From Rhodobacter sp. (GTDB taxonomy: Bacteria; Pseudomonadota; Alphaproteobacteria; Rhodobacterales; Rhodobacteraceae): a stretch of 43,747 bases of DNA. Location: NCBI GenBank assembly GCA_030066215.1, contig JASJCA010000025.1, positions 1 through 43,747 on the forward strand. The letters are read 5' to 3'. This document shows, in pieces, positions 15,306-23,735 of this stretch; within the stretch, counting starts at the first letter, position 1, and every line of letters starts with the position of its first letter. A program made the translations under genes and the position numbers. The notes under the pieces are model-generated. The model was not told where the DNA came from and did not search any database. It was given only the letters and a program-made list of their open reading frames with translations.

Positions 15306-15619
15306 CCTTGGTCCCTTGCTACCCCGTCGCGGGGCCGTTTTGACCCCACGTCAGGGCGCCGCGCAAGGGGTGAAAGTTGACGCAAAGCTGACGTTACGTC
15401 AACTTAGCCAAATTGCGAAATTGACGTAACGGAAGAAAGACGTACAACCTATCGGTGTAGGTCGCAAATGCGACAAACAACCGTTTTTTGACCCGTCCAG
15501 GCGCGAAAAAACCCATAAAATAAAGGGCTTTGTCGATACCTTCCCAAAAAGACAGGTTGAGCGAGCGCAAGGCGACGTGATTTCTGGGCATACCGTTATG
15601 AGTTGTAAGGAGAAGGAGA
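15306..15619. promoter_or_regulatory. 314-bp intergenic region with repeated TTGACG half-sites
   Basis: Divergent control region between the quinone oxidoreductase and XRE genes, less G+C-rich than its surroundings. It holds GTTGACGC (15376-15383), the palindrome CTGACGTTACGTCAAC (15388-15403) and TTGACGTAACG (15421-15431). The last two share 11 identical bases in opposite orientation. A 65-codon minus-strand frame (15394-15591) lies here but has no convincing start region or family. Confidence 0.55.
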
Positions 15620-15994
15620 ATGAAACATCCGGTGGATGTTCATGTCGGTAAGAGGGTCCGCCACCGCCGGTGGATGGTTGGCATGACCCAACAACAGCTC
15701 GCGAGCAGGGTCGGTATCAAGTTTCAGCAGATCCAAAAATACGAGACTGGAATGAACCGGATCAGCGCGTCCCGGCTGTGGGACATCGCCGATGCGCTCG
15801 AAGTTCCTGTGAGTTTCTTCTTCGAGGGTCTGCAGGAAAGCGATGGCATGGCGGCTTTCGAACGGAGCGGCCTGCCCGGCGATATTTTGGCAGACAAGGA
15901 AGCGTTGGAACTGGTGCGGTCATACTACTCAATGCCCGAAGCCCAGCGCCGCCGTCTGTTCGACCTGGCCCGAGTGATGAGCGACGTCGCCTGA
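15620..15994 (+). CDS. XRE family helix-turn-helix regulator
   Basis: 124 residues. HTH_3 domain at about 9-66 (GKRVRHRRWMVGMTQQQLAS, then RVGIKFQQIQKYETGMNRIS with the 'QxxQKYExGxxRIS' recognition region), followed by a C-terminal tail (about 70-124) that includes EALELVRSYYSMPEAQRRRL. This architecture is abundant in Rhodobacteraceae. A strong AAGGAGAAGGAG ribosome-binding site precedes the ATG. Two or three TTGACG-type half-sites lie 190-245 bp upstream and could be its own operator. Target genes unknown. Confidence 0.9.
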   Translation: MKHPVDVHVGKRVRHRRWMVGMTQQQLASRVGIKFQQIQKYETGMNRISASRLWDIADALEVPVSFFFEGLQESDGMAAFERSGLPGDILADKEALELVRSYYSMPEAQRRRLFDLARVMSDVA

Positions 15995-16052
15995 CCCCGG
16001 ACTTGACGGGGGACGGGCAAGACAGTACCGCGCCGGTCGGGGGGCCGGCGCG

Positions 16053-16862
16053 GTGACTTTTTCTGGACAGATCGACGACGCGCTCCGGGCCGATCTTCTG
16101 GTCACAGCGGAGGCGATGGCAGATGCCGCGCGCGCGGCAATCCTGCCGCATTTCCGGGCCGCGGATTTGGATGCCGAAAACAAGGCTGAGGGCGGGTTCG
16201 ACCCGGTCACGGTGGCCGACCGCGCCGCCGAGCGCGCAATGCTGGACGTCCTGGCTAAGCAGCGTCCCACGGACGGGGTGCTGGGCGAGGAATATGGCAC
16301 GCAAGCCGGTGAGAGCGGCCTGACCTGGGTGCTCGATCCGATCGACGGAACCCGTGGGTTTCTCAGCGGTGTGCCGACCTGGGGCGTGCTGATCGCGGTC
16401 GGCGACGACACAGGCCCGGTTCTGGGTGTGATCGACCAGCCCTATATCGGCGAGCGGTTTCTCGGCGGCTTGGGCGCGGCCTGGTGCGACGGCCCACTCG
16501 GCCGCAGGCCGCTGAAGGCCCGCGCTCCGCGGCCGCTGGGCGAGGCGATCCTCTACACCACATTCCCTGAGATCGGCACCGAGTCCGAGGCCGCGGCCTT
16601 CCGGCGCGTGGCGTCACAGGTCCGGCTGATCCGCTATGGCACCGATTGCTACGCCTATGCGCTGATCGCCGCCGGGCAGATCGACCTGGTGATCGAGGCC
16701 GGGTTGAAGGCCTACGACATCCAGGGGCCGATGGCGGTGATCGAAGCGGCGGGCGGTGTCGTCACCGACTGGCAGGGCGGCCCGGTGCACAGGGGCGGCC
16801 AGGTGCTGGCGGCGGCCAATGCGGACATTCATCGGGACGCCTTGAAGCTGCTTCGCGGCTAG
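16053..16862 (+). CDS. hisN: Histidinol-phosphatase, inositol monophosphatase family
   Basis: 269 residues, GTG start. Metal-dependent phosphomonoesterase with the family motifs GEEYG (Glu76-type ligand), WVLDPIDGTRGFLSG (about 93-107, DPIDGT) and KAYDIQGPMAVIEAAGG (about 219-235). In alphaproteobacteria the close relatives with 'DPVTVADRAAE' and 'DIQGPM' segments are HisN, which makes histidinol from histidinol phosphate; a general inositol monophosphatase is the alternative. Same strand as the XRE gene 58 bp upstream and the 8-oxoguanine deaminase gene 60 bp downstream. Confidence 0.85.
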   Translation: MTFSGQIDDALRADLLVTAEAMADAARAAILPHFRAADLDAENKAEGGFDPVTVADRAAERAMLDVLAKQRPTDGVLGEEYGTQAGESGLTWVLDPIDGTRGFLSGVPTWGVLIAVGDDTGPVLGVIDQPYIGERFLGGLGAAWCDGPLGRRPLKARAPRPLGEAILYTTFPEIGTESEAAAFRRVASQVRLIRYGTDCYAYALIAAGQIDLVIEAGLKAYDIQGPMAVIEAAGGVVTDWQGGPVHRGGQVLAAANADIHRDALKLLRG

Positions 16863-16922
16863 ACGGGGTGTTGCCGGGCCGCCGGCTCGGCTAGCCTTCC
16901 GGTCGGCAAGGGGGAGGTGGCC

Positions 16923-18260
16923 GTGCCGGAGACGCTGATCAGGAACGCCCAGACCGTCGTGACGATGGATGACGACCGGCGCGAACTCGCCGATTCCGAC
17001 ATCCTGATCCGCGACGGTGCGATCGCCGAGGTCGGGCACGGTTTGCGCAGCGATGGCGAACTGGTGCAGGCCGCCGGCTGCGTCGTCACGCCGGGCCTCG
17101 TCAACACCCACCACCACCTCTACCAGACGCTGACGCGCGCGGTGCCGGGCGGGCAGGACGCGCTGCTCTTCGGCTGGCTGCAGACGCTCTATCCGATCTG
17201 GGCGCGGTTCGGGCCCGACGAGATGCGGGTCTCGGCCCTGACCGGGCTGGCCGAGCTGGCGCTGTCGGGCTGCACGCTGACCTCGGACCACCTGTACCTC
17301 TACCCGAACGGCGCGCGGCTCGACGACACCGTCGCGGCGGCGACCGAGATCGGCCTGCGGTTCCATCCCACCCGCGGCGCGATGTCGATCGGCGAGAGCG
17401 CGGGCGGGCTGCCGCCCGACAGTTTGGTGGAGCCCGAACGCGCGATCCTCGACGACATGATCCGGGTCGTCGACGCCTTCCACGACCCCGCGCCCGGGGC
17501 GATGCTGCGGGTCGGCCTGGCGCCCTGTTCGCCGTTTTCGGTGAGCCGCGAGCTGATGCGGGACGCCGCCGTCCTGGCCCGCGACAAGGGCGTGATGCTG
17601 CACACGCATTTGGCCGAGAACGACGAGGATATTCGGTACAGCCAAGAGACCTTCGGTTGCCGTCCCGGGCAATACGCCGAGGATTTGGGCTGGACCGGGC
17701 CCGACGTCTGGCACGCGCACTGCGTGAAGCTCGGCGGGCAAGAGATTGATCTCTTTTCGAAAAGCCGAACGGGCGTGGCGCATTGCCCGTGTTCGAACTG
17801 CCGCCTTGGCTCGGGCATCGCGCCGGTCCGGGCGATGCGCGACGCGGGCGTGCCGGTGGGCCTGGGGGTCGACGGCTCGGCCTCGAACGACGCCAGCAAC
17901 TTGGTGGCGGAGGCGCGCATGGCGATGCTGCTGCAGCGGGTGGTGCAGGGCGCCGACGCGATGAGCGCGCGCGAGGCCTTGGAGATCGCCACCCGCGGCG
18001 GGGCGCAGGTGCTGGGCCGCGACGATTGCGGGGTGATCGCGCCGGGCTACCGCGCCGATCTGGCGGTCTGGGACGTGTCGGGCGTGGACAGCGCGGGCTC
18101 CTGGGACCCTGCCGCGCTGCTGCTGGCCGGCCCGACGCGGGTGCGGGATCTCTTCGTCGAGGGCCGCCAGGTGGTGCGCGACGGGCGGCTGACGACGGTG
18201 GATCTGGCCTCTGTGCTGGCCGAGCAGGCGCGCCTGGCCGCCCGCCTCGCCTCTACTTGA
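16923..18260 (+). CDS. 8-oxoguanine deaminase (amidohydrolase superfamily)
   Basis: About 445 residues. Converts 8-oxoguanine to urate. Metal and catalytic residues are seen in NTHHHLYQTLTRAVPG (about 62-77), HTHLAENDED (about 225-234), HAHCVKL (about 261-267), HCPCSNCRLGSG (about 282) and GVDGSASNDASN (about 312), the pattern of the AtzB/8-oxoguanine-deaminase branch rather than GuaD. The GTG at 16923 is preferred to the in-frame GTG at 16917, which touches the GGGGAG ribosome-binding site. Convergent with guanine deaminase across a 187-bp spacer, so two purine deaminases are neighbours. Confidence 0.87.
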   Translation: MPETLIRNAQTVVTMDDDRRELADSDILIRDGAIAEVGHGLRSDGELVQAAGCVVTPGLVNTHHHLYQTLTRAVPGGQDALLFGWLQTLYPIWARFGPDEMRVSALTGLAELALSGCTLTSDHLYLYPNGARLDDTVAAATEIGLRFHPTRGAMSIGESAGGLPPDSLVEPERAILDDMIRVVDAFHDPAPGAMLRVGLAPCSPFSVSRELMRDAAVLARDKGVMLHTHLAENDEDIRYSQETFGCRPGQYAEDLGWTGPDVWHAHCVKLGGQEIDLFSKSRTGVAHCPCSNCRLGSGIAPVRAMRDAGVPVGLGVDGSASNDASNLVAEARMAMLLQRVVQGADAMSAREALEIATRGGAQVLGRDDCGVIAPGYRADLAVWDVSGVDSAGSWDPAALLLAGPTRVRDLFVEGRQVVRDGRLTTVDLASVLAEQARLAARLAST

Positions 18261-18362
18261 GCGGGCCGCAACCCAATTGAGCGCGTCCGCGCGCGGCTTT
18301 CTCTGCCCGTCGAGAGGCGACGCCTCCTTGGCAGCGCCGCGACCGTTGCGGGGTCGGGATCT

Positions 18363-18416
18363 GAGTATTTCCAGACGAGAAGAAGCCGGTGGGTCTTCTT
18401 CTCGTTTCAAATACTC
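18363..18416. terminator. Inverted pair of GAGTATTT/GAGAAGAAG motifs between convergent genes
   Basis: GAGTATTT-(6 bases)-GAGAAGAAG (18363-18385), a 9-base loop, then CTTCTTCTC-(6)-AATACTC (18395-18416). The nine-base and seven-base blocks pair exactly. Placed between the converging 8-oxoguanine and guanine deaminase genes, a natural spot for a bidirectional terminator. It is also an inverted duplication of a motif seen elsewhere in the window. Confidence 0.55.
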
Positions 18417-18447
18417 ATGGCCGGGTATTGCGGCCCGCGGCGCGGGT

Positions 18448-19740
18448 TCAGTGGAGCGCCCGGCCGGCGACCCAGACCTGCGCGACGGCGCGGTCGTCGC
18501 CCATCATGATCGTGGGGAAGAGCGCCTGCCAGATGTCCTCGGCCCGCGCGGCGCGTTGCGCGATGGCAGGGGTCGAGGCGAGGTTGAGGGCGACGATGTC
18601 GGCCTCCATTCCGGTCGCGAGGCTGCCGATCCGGTCGTCGAGCCGCAGCGCGCGGGCCGAGCCGGCGGTGGCGAGCCAGAGGAGCTGTGCGGGGTGCAGC
18701 GCGGCGCCGTTCAGCTGGCCGATTTCGTAGGCCGCGGCCATGGTGCGCAGCATCGAAAACGACGAGCCGCCGCCGGTGTCGGTGGCGAGCCCAATGCGGT
18801 GGCCGTCGAGGCCGAGCCCGTGCATGTCGAACAGCCCCGAGCCGATGAAGGCGTTCGAGGTCGGGCAGTGGACCAGCGCGGCGTCGGCCTCTTTCAGCCG
18901 CGCCCGTTCGCGGTCGGTCAGGTGGATCGAATGGCCGAACAGCGCGCCGGGGCCGACGAGCCCGTGCGCCTCGTAGGTGTCGAGGTAGTCGCGGGCGTCC
19001 GGAAAGAGCTCGCTGACCCAGACGATCTCGTCGGTCTGCTCGCTAAGGTGGGTCTGCATCGGGCAGTCGGGGAATTCGGCCCAAAGCGCGCCCATCGCCG
19101 CCAGCTGGTCGGGCGTCGAGGTGGGCGAGAACCGCGGCGTGATGGCATAGCTCAGCCGGTCGCGGCCGTGCCAGGCCTCAAGCAGCGCCTTGCTGTCGTC
19201 ATAGGCCGATTGCGCAGTGTCGCGCAGCCCCTCGGGCGCGTTGCGGTCCATGCAGGTCTTGCCGGCGACGGCGCGCAGGCCGCGGGACTGGGCCTCGGCA
19301 AAGAAGGCGTCGACGCTGGCGGGATGAATGGTGCAATAGCTGCAGACCGTGGTGGTGCCGTTGGCCAGCGTCAGGTCGAAATAGCGCGCGGCGATCTCGG
19401 CGGCATAGGCGGGATCGGCGAAGCGCAGCTCTTCGGGGAAGGTATAGGTGTTGAGCCAGTCGATCAGCCGCTTGCCCCAGCTGGCGATGATCGCGGTCTG
19501 GGGATAATGCGCATGCGCATCGACGAAGCCCGCCGTCAGCAGCGCTTGCCCCATGTCGGTCACCGCGGCCTCGGGGTGGTCGGCGCGCAAGGCCTGCGCA
19601 GGGCCCACCGCGGCGATCCGGCCGTTCTCGATCAGTACCGCGCCGGCCGGGTCGTGCCGCGCCGCCGCCTCGACGGGGGCATGGAACGGATCGGCCTGAA
19701 ACGTCAGGGTCTGCCCCAAAACCAACGTCTTACCGGTCAT
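18448..19740 (-). CDS. guaD: Guanine deaminase
   Basis: 430 residues, starting MTGKTLVLGQTLTF at ATG 19740 with GAGGAG upstream. Zinc amidohydrolase that turns guanine into xanthine. Landmarks: DAHAHYPQTAII (about 77), PRFSPTSTPDQL (about 208), MQTHLSEQTDEI (about 234), GHSIHLTD, HCPTSNAFIGSGLF (about 301) and ATDTGGGSSFSM (about 325), the characteristic GuaD set. The upstream part of the frame (to 20013) overlaps mgtE and is rejected. Faces the 8-oxoguanine deaminase gene; together they feed xanthine and urate into purine catabolism. Confidence 0.93.
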   Translation of the reverse strand: MTGKTLVLGQTLTFQADPFHAPVEAAARHDPAGAVLIENGRIAAVGPAQALRADHPEAAVTDMGQALLTAGFVDAHAHYPQTAIIASWGKRLIDWLNTYTFPEELRFADPAYAAEIAARYFDLTLANGTTTVCSYCTIHPASVDAFFAEAQSRGLRAVAGKTCMDRNAPEGLRDTAQSAYDDSKALLEAWHGRDRLSYAITPRFSPTSTPDQLAAMGALWAEFPDCPMQTHLSEQTDEIVWVSELFPDARDYLDTYEAHGLVGPGALFGHSIHLTDRERARLKEADAALVHCPTSNAFIGSGLFDMHGLGLDGHRIGLATDTGGGSSFSMLRTMAAAYEIGQLNGAALHPAQLLWLATAGSARALRLDDRIGSLATGMEADIVALNLASTPAIAQRAARAEDIWQALFPTIMMGDDRAVAQVWVAGRALH

Positions 19741-19887
19741 CGCCCGTCTCCTCGGCGTCCCGGGTCTGCCCCGGAACCTCGGCGTCAGGCTACGCCCGCG
19801 CACGGCCTTTAGCAAATTGCCGGACGGCCCTGTTTTCCCGAAAGCACCTTCACTATTGTCGGCACAATCGCGGCGCGGAGGCAGGGC

Positions 19888-21261
19888 ATGGGCGACGACA
19901 CGCTGATCGAGGAAGATCGCTACGAGCTCGACAAGGCGACCGTTGCGGCGATCGTCGAGGCCGCCGAGGCCGGCGCCGCGGACCGGCTGGCGGAGTTGAT
20001 GCAACCGCTGCACGCCGCCGACATCGCCGACCTTCTGGAGCAGGTCGACGACGAGCCGCGCGCGGCGATCCTGCGGCTGTTTGAGCCTGAATTCGACGGC
20101 GAGATCCTGAGCGAGATCGACGATTCGATTCGCGATCAGGTGATCGAGACGCTGTCGCCCGAGACCCTGTCTGAGGCGGTGCGCGAGCTGGACTCGGACG
20201 ACGTGGTCGACATCCTCGAGGACCTCGAAGCACCGCAGCAGGAGGTCATTCTAGAGGCGCTGGAGGACGAAGACCGGGCCATCGTCGAACAGGCGCTGGC
20301 CTATCCTGAGGTCTCCGCCGGGCGGCTGATGCAGCGCGAGATCGTGGCCGGGCCCGCGCATTGGACCGTCGGCGAGGCCATCGATTACTTGCGTGCACGC
20401 GAGGATCTGCCCGAGGATTTCTATCACATGATCCTGGTCGATCCGCGCTATCGCCCGGTGGGCTACGTGACGCTGGGCAAGATCCTCGGCCATCCCCGCG
20501 ATCAGAAGCTTGCCGAGATCACCGAGGACAGTTTCCGCACCATCGAGGCCATGGAGGACGAGGCCGAGGTCGCCTATGCCTTCAACCAGTACCACCTGAT
20601 CTCGGCCCCGGTGGTGGACGAAAACGGCCGCCTGGTGGGGGTGATCACCATCGACGACGCGATGGCGGTGCTGGACGAGGAGGCCGAGGAGGACATCCTG
20701 CGGCTTGCCGGCGTGGGTGAAGAGTCGAGCCTGGCCGACAAGGTGATCGCCACCACGCGGCGGCGGTTTCCTTGGCTGGCGGTGAACCTGGTGACGGCGG
20801 TCCTGGCCTCGCTGGTGATCGCGATCTACGAGGACGCGATCGCGCAGATCGTGGCGCTGGCCGTGTTGATGCCGATCGTGGCGTCGATGGGCGGCAATGC
20901 CGGCACCCAGTCGCTGACCGTGGCGGTGCGGGCGATCGCGACCAAGGACCTGACCGGGGCCAATGTCTGGCGGGTGATCCGGCGCGAGGTGCTGGTGGGC
21001 CTGGTCAACGGCGTGCTCTTTGCGGTGGTGATGGGGATCGTCGGCATGATCTGGTTCGGCTCGGCCGTGCTTGGCGGAGTGATCGCGGCGGCGATGGTGA
21101 TCAACCTCGTGGTTGCGGGTCTCGCCGGTACGGTGATCCCGGTGGCGCTGGTGCGTCTGCGGATCGACCCGGCCCTGGCCTCGGGGGCGTTCGTCACCAC
21201 GGTGACCGACGTGGTTGGCTTTTTCGCCTTCCTCGGCCTCGCCGCGGCGATCCTGCTGTGA
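19888..21261 (+). CDS. mgtE: Magnesium transporter MgtE
   Basis: 457 residues in the standard order: an acidic, helical MgtE-N domain (about 20-130, with repeated LL/ILE-DLE segments), two CBS domains (about 135-260, GRLMQREIVAGPAHWTVGEAI and ISAPVVDENGRLVGVITIDD) and five membrane helices (about 285-457) with MGGNAGTQSLTVAVRAI forming the ion pore. The cytosolic domains sense Mg2+ and gate the channel. GGAGG lies upstream of the ATG. Its stop overlaps the start of the folate cyclo-ligase gene. Confidence 0.94.
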   Translation: MGDDTLIEEDRYELDKATVAAIVEAAEAGAADRLAELMQPLHAADIADLLEQVDDEPRAAILRLFEPEFDGEILSEIDDSIRDQVIETLSPETLSEAVRELDSDDVVDILEDLEAPQQEVILEALEDEDRAIVEQALAYPEVSAGRLMQREIVAGPAHWTVGEAIDYLRAREDLPEDFYHMILVDPRYRPVGYVTLGKILGHPRDQKLAEITEDSFRTIEAMEDEAEVAYAFNQYHLISAPVVDENGRLVGVITIDDAMAVLDEEAEEDILRLAGVGEESSLADKVIATTRRRFPWLAVNLVTAVLASLVIAIYEDAIAQIVALAVLMPIVASMGGNAGTQSLTVAVRAIATKDLTGANVWRVIRREVLVGLVNGVLFAVVMGIVGMIWFGSAVLGGVIAAAMVINLVVAGLAGTVIPVALVRLRIDPALASGAFVTTVTDVVGFFAFLGLAAAILL

Positions 21262-21806
21262 GCGCGGAGAAAGCGGCCGCGCGAAAGGCGGCTTTCGCCC
21301 GGCGCAAGGCCGCCCATGGCCAGGATCTCGACGCCGCGGCGCAGACGGCGCTGCGCGACGCGCTGGCGCCCTTTGCCGGCCGGCCGCTCGCCGGTTACAT
21401 GCCGATCCGGACCGAGATCGACCCGCTGCCGGTGATGGCAGGCTGGGCGGGCCCGGTTGGCGTGCCAGTGATCGAAGGCGCAGGGCGACCCCTGGTCTTC
21501 CACCGCTGGGCCCCGGGCTGCGCCATGGTCGAGGGTCCGTTCGGCGCGCGCGTCCCGGCCGAGCCGCGGCCGCTGGTGCCGCGGGTCCTGATCGTCCCGC
21601 TGGTGGCCTTCGACCGAGGCGGCTGTCGCCTGGGCTATGGCGGCGGCTTCTACGACCGCACGCTGGAGCGCTTGCGCGCCGCGGGACCGGTCTTTGCCGT
21701 CGGCTTCGCCTATGCCGCACAGGAGGCCCCGTCGCTGTCTGTCGAGCCCACCGACCAAAGGCTCGACGCCATCGTCACCGAAATGGGCGTCGTCCGGCTG
21801 GGGTGA
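21258..21806 (+). CDS. 5-formyltetrahydrofolate cyclo-ligase
   Basis: 182 residues, start GTG 21258 sharing GTGA with the mgtE stop codon. Converts 5-formyl-THF to 5,10-methenyl-THF with ATP. The signature LGYGGGFYDRTLERL is at about 130-144, with the arginine/lysine-rich N-terminus (KAAARKAAFARRKAA) and RPLVPRVLIVPLVAFDRGGCR before it. Full length for the family (often called fau or ygfA). The YmdB-type gene follows about 75 bp later, a pairing that recurs in alphaproteobacteria. Confidence 0.92.
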   Translation: MSAEKAAARKAAFARRKAAHGQDLDAAAQTALRDALAPFAGRPLAGYMPIRTEIDPLPVMAGWAGPVGVPVIEGAGRPLVFHRWAPGCAMVEGPFGARVPAEPRPLVPRVLIVPLVAFDRGGCRLGYGGGFYDRTLERLRAAGPVFAVGFAYAAQEAPSLSVEPTDQRLDAIVTEMGVVRLG

Positions 21807-21832
21807 GCCAAATTCCTGACCAGGATTTTGTC

Positions 21833-21854
21833 CAAGAATTTTCGAAAATTCTTG
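21833..21854. repeat. 22-bp perfect palindrome centred on TTCGAA
   Basis: Left half CAAGAATTTTC followed by its exact reverse complement. It lies between the folate cyclo-ligase stop (21806) and the next start (21881). It has the same length, the same TTCGAA centre and the same CAAG...CTTG ends as members of the array at 40742-40836. Confidence 0.85.
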
Positions 21855-21880
21855 TCCCCGCCCGGCATCCACCCTACGGC

Positions 21881-22702
21881 ATGGCCGCGATGAGGATGCT
21901 TTTCTTGGGTGACGTGGTCGGCCGCACCGGCCGGGACGCGATTTGTGGCCGGCTGAAGGGCCTGCGCGCGGACCTGCGGCTCGACTTCGTCGTCGTCAAT
22001 GCCGAGAACGCGACCAACGGCGCGGGGCTGTCGGCGGCCCATGCGCGGCAATTGCTCGAGGCCGGGGCCGATTGCCTGACGCTGGGCGACCATGCCTTCG
22101 ACCAGCGCGAGATGCTGGGCTGTATCGAGGCCGAGCCGCGCATCCTCAGGCCCCTGAACTTCGCCAAGGGCGCGCCGGGGCAGGGGGCGCGGGTCTTCGA
22201 GGCCACCCGCGGCCGCAAGGTGCTGGTGGCGCAGGTCCTGGGCCAGGTGTTCATGAAGCGGCCCTTCGACGACCCGTTCTCGACAATCGAGCCGGTGCTG
22301 AAGGCGCATCCGCCCGGCGGGCAGGTCGCCGCCTCGCTGATCGATATGCATTGCGAGGCGACATCCGAGAAGATGGCGATGGGCCATTGGTGCGACGGCA
22401 GGGCCAGCGTCGTGGTCGGCACCCACACCCATGTGCCCACCGCCGATGCCCGCATCCTGCCCGGCGGCACCGCCTATCAGTCCGATGCCGGGATGTGCGG
22501 CGACTACGAGTCGGTGATCGGCATGGACAAGACCGAGCCGATGCGCCGCTTCGTCACCGGCATGTCCGGTGGCCGGTTCTGCCCCGCCGAGGGCGCGGCC
22601 ACCCTGTCGGGGCTCTACGTCGAGACCGACGACAAGACCGGCAAGGCGGTCGCGGTGCGCATGCTGCGCGAGGGCGGTGTGTTGCAGGCGGCGGCGCCCT
22701 GA
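21881..22702 (+). CDS. YmdB-family metallophosphoesterase (TIGR00282 type)
   Basis: 273 residues from ATG 21881 (a start at 21890, giving MRMLFLGDVVG, is equally likely and closer to the family N-terminus). Binuclear metallophosphoesterase motifs: FLGDVVGRTGR (about 8-18), VVVNAENATNG (about 38-48), LTLGDHAFDQRE (about 69-80), LIDMHCEATSEK (about 152) and VVGTHTHVPTADARI (about 175-189). Relatives act as 2',3'-cyclic-nucleotide phosphodiesterases (YmdB). Same strand as the folate cyclo-ligase; no clear ribosome-binding site is visible because the palindrome occupies the upstream region. Confidence 0.88.
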   Translation: MAAMRMLFLGDVVGRTGRDAICGRLKGLRADLRLDFVVVNAENATNGAGLSAAHARQLLEAGADCLTLGDHAFDQREMLGCIEAEPRILRPLNFAKGAPGQGARVFEATRGRKVLVAQVLGQVFMKRPFDDPFSTIEPVLKAHPPGGQVAASLIDMHCEATSEKMAMGHWCDGRASVVVGTHTHVPTADARILPGGTAYQSDAGMCGDYESVIGMDKTEPMRRFVTGMSGGRFCPAEGAATLSGLYVETDDKTGKAVAVRMLREGGVLQAAAP

Positions 22703-22787
22703 TTTCGGGCGGTCGCGCCGGTTGCGCGGTCGGGAGCCTCCGGCGGAAGTATTTTTGAACCCGAAGAACGGGGGAGGCAGGCGCCCG

Positions 22788-23735
22788 ATGGGCGAACGGG
22801 TTTGGCTGATCGGGTTGCTCGCCCTGTTGGGGGCGGGCTGGGGCGTGACCCAGCCGCTGGCCAAGATCGCGGTCAGCGAGGGCTACCGGCATTTCGGGCT
22901 GATCTTCTGGCAGCTGGTGATCTCGGGCACGCTTTTGGGGCTGGTGGTGGCACTGCGCGGCCGTGGCCTGCCGTTCGGGCGGGCGCAGGTCGTGATGTGT
23001 GTGGTGATCGCGCTGATCGGCACGGTCTTGCCCAATGCCGCTTCGTACCAGGCGGCGGTCTATCTGCCGGCCGGCGTGCTGTCGATCCTGCTGTCGCTGG
23101 TGCCGATCTTCGCCTTTCCCGTCGCGCTCTTGCTGGCGACCGACGCCTTTAGCTGGCTGCGCCTCGGCGGGCTGGTCTGCGGGCTGTTCGGCGTGGTGCT
23201 GCTGGTCGGCCCCGAGGCGAGCCTGCCAGAGGCCTGGATGGTCGCCTTCATCCCGCTCGCCCTGATCGCGCCGGCGTTCTATGGGATCGAGGGCAATGTG
23301 GTCGCGAAATTCGGCACCGCGGGGCTCGATCCGATCCAACTCTTATGCGGCGCGTCATTCGTGGGCGCCTGTATCGCGCTGCCGCTGGCGCTGCTCTCGG
23401 GCCACTGGATCGACCCGCGGCCGCCATGGGGCGCGCCGGATCTGGCCCTGGTCGTGTCGTCGGCGGTCCACGCCGTGGTCTATACTGCTTACGTCTGGCT
23501 GGTGGGCCGCGCCGGGGCGGTCTTTGCCGCCCAGGTCAGCTATCTGGTCACCGGCTTCGGCGTGCTCTGGTCGATGACGCTTTTGGCAGAGCGCTATTCC
23601 GGCTGGGTCTGGGGCGCGATGGCGGTGATGTTTCTGGGCCTCTTCCTGGTCCAGCCGCGCCCGCGGCCGGCGCTTGTGCCGGCGCGCGAAGCGGGTCAGG
23701 ATGGCGCCCGAAAGGCCGGGCCAGGACGCGCATGA
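22788..23735 (+). CDS. EamA/DMT family transporter
   Basis: 315 residues with ten predicted membrane helices in two EamA repeats (about 5-135 and 150-290). The start MGERVWLIGLLALLGAGWGV, after GGGGGAGGC, is the usual DMT opening with GAGWG. The substrate is unknown; the family exports amino acids, metabolites or drugs. The C-terminus after residue 290 is basic and cytosolic. The last four bases ATGA overlap the start of the SLC13/RCK gene. The variable GCCTCCGGCGG..AGTATTTTTG motif sits just upstream at 22736-22768. Confidence 0.87.
   Translation: MGERVWLIGLLALLGAGWGVTQPLAKIAVSEGYRHFGLIFWQLVISGTLLGLVVALRGRGLPFGRAQVVMCVVIALIGTVLPNAASYQAAVYLPAGVLSILLSLVPIFAFPVALLLATDAFSWLRLGGLVCGLFGVVLLVGPEASLPEAWMVAFIPLALIAPAFYGIEGNVVAKFGTAGLDPIQLLCGASFVGACIALPLALLSGHWIDPRPPWGAPDLALVVSSAVHAVVYTAYVWLVGRAGAVFAAQVSYLVTGFGVLWSMTLLAERYSGWVWGAMAVMFLGLFLVQPRPRPALVPAREAGQDGARKAGPGRA

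Noticed and set aside
15394..15591. 65-codon minus-strand frame between the quinone oxidoreductase and XRE genes
   Set aside because: No ribosome-binding site or family resemblance, and it covers the repeated TTGACG operator-like sites. Considered regulatory DNA.
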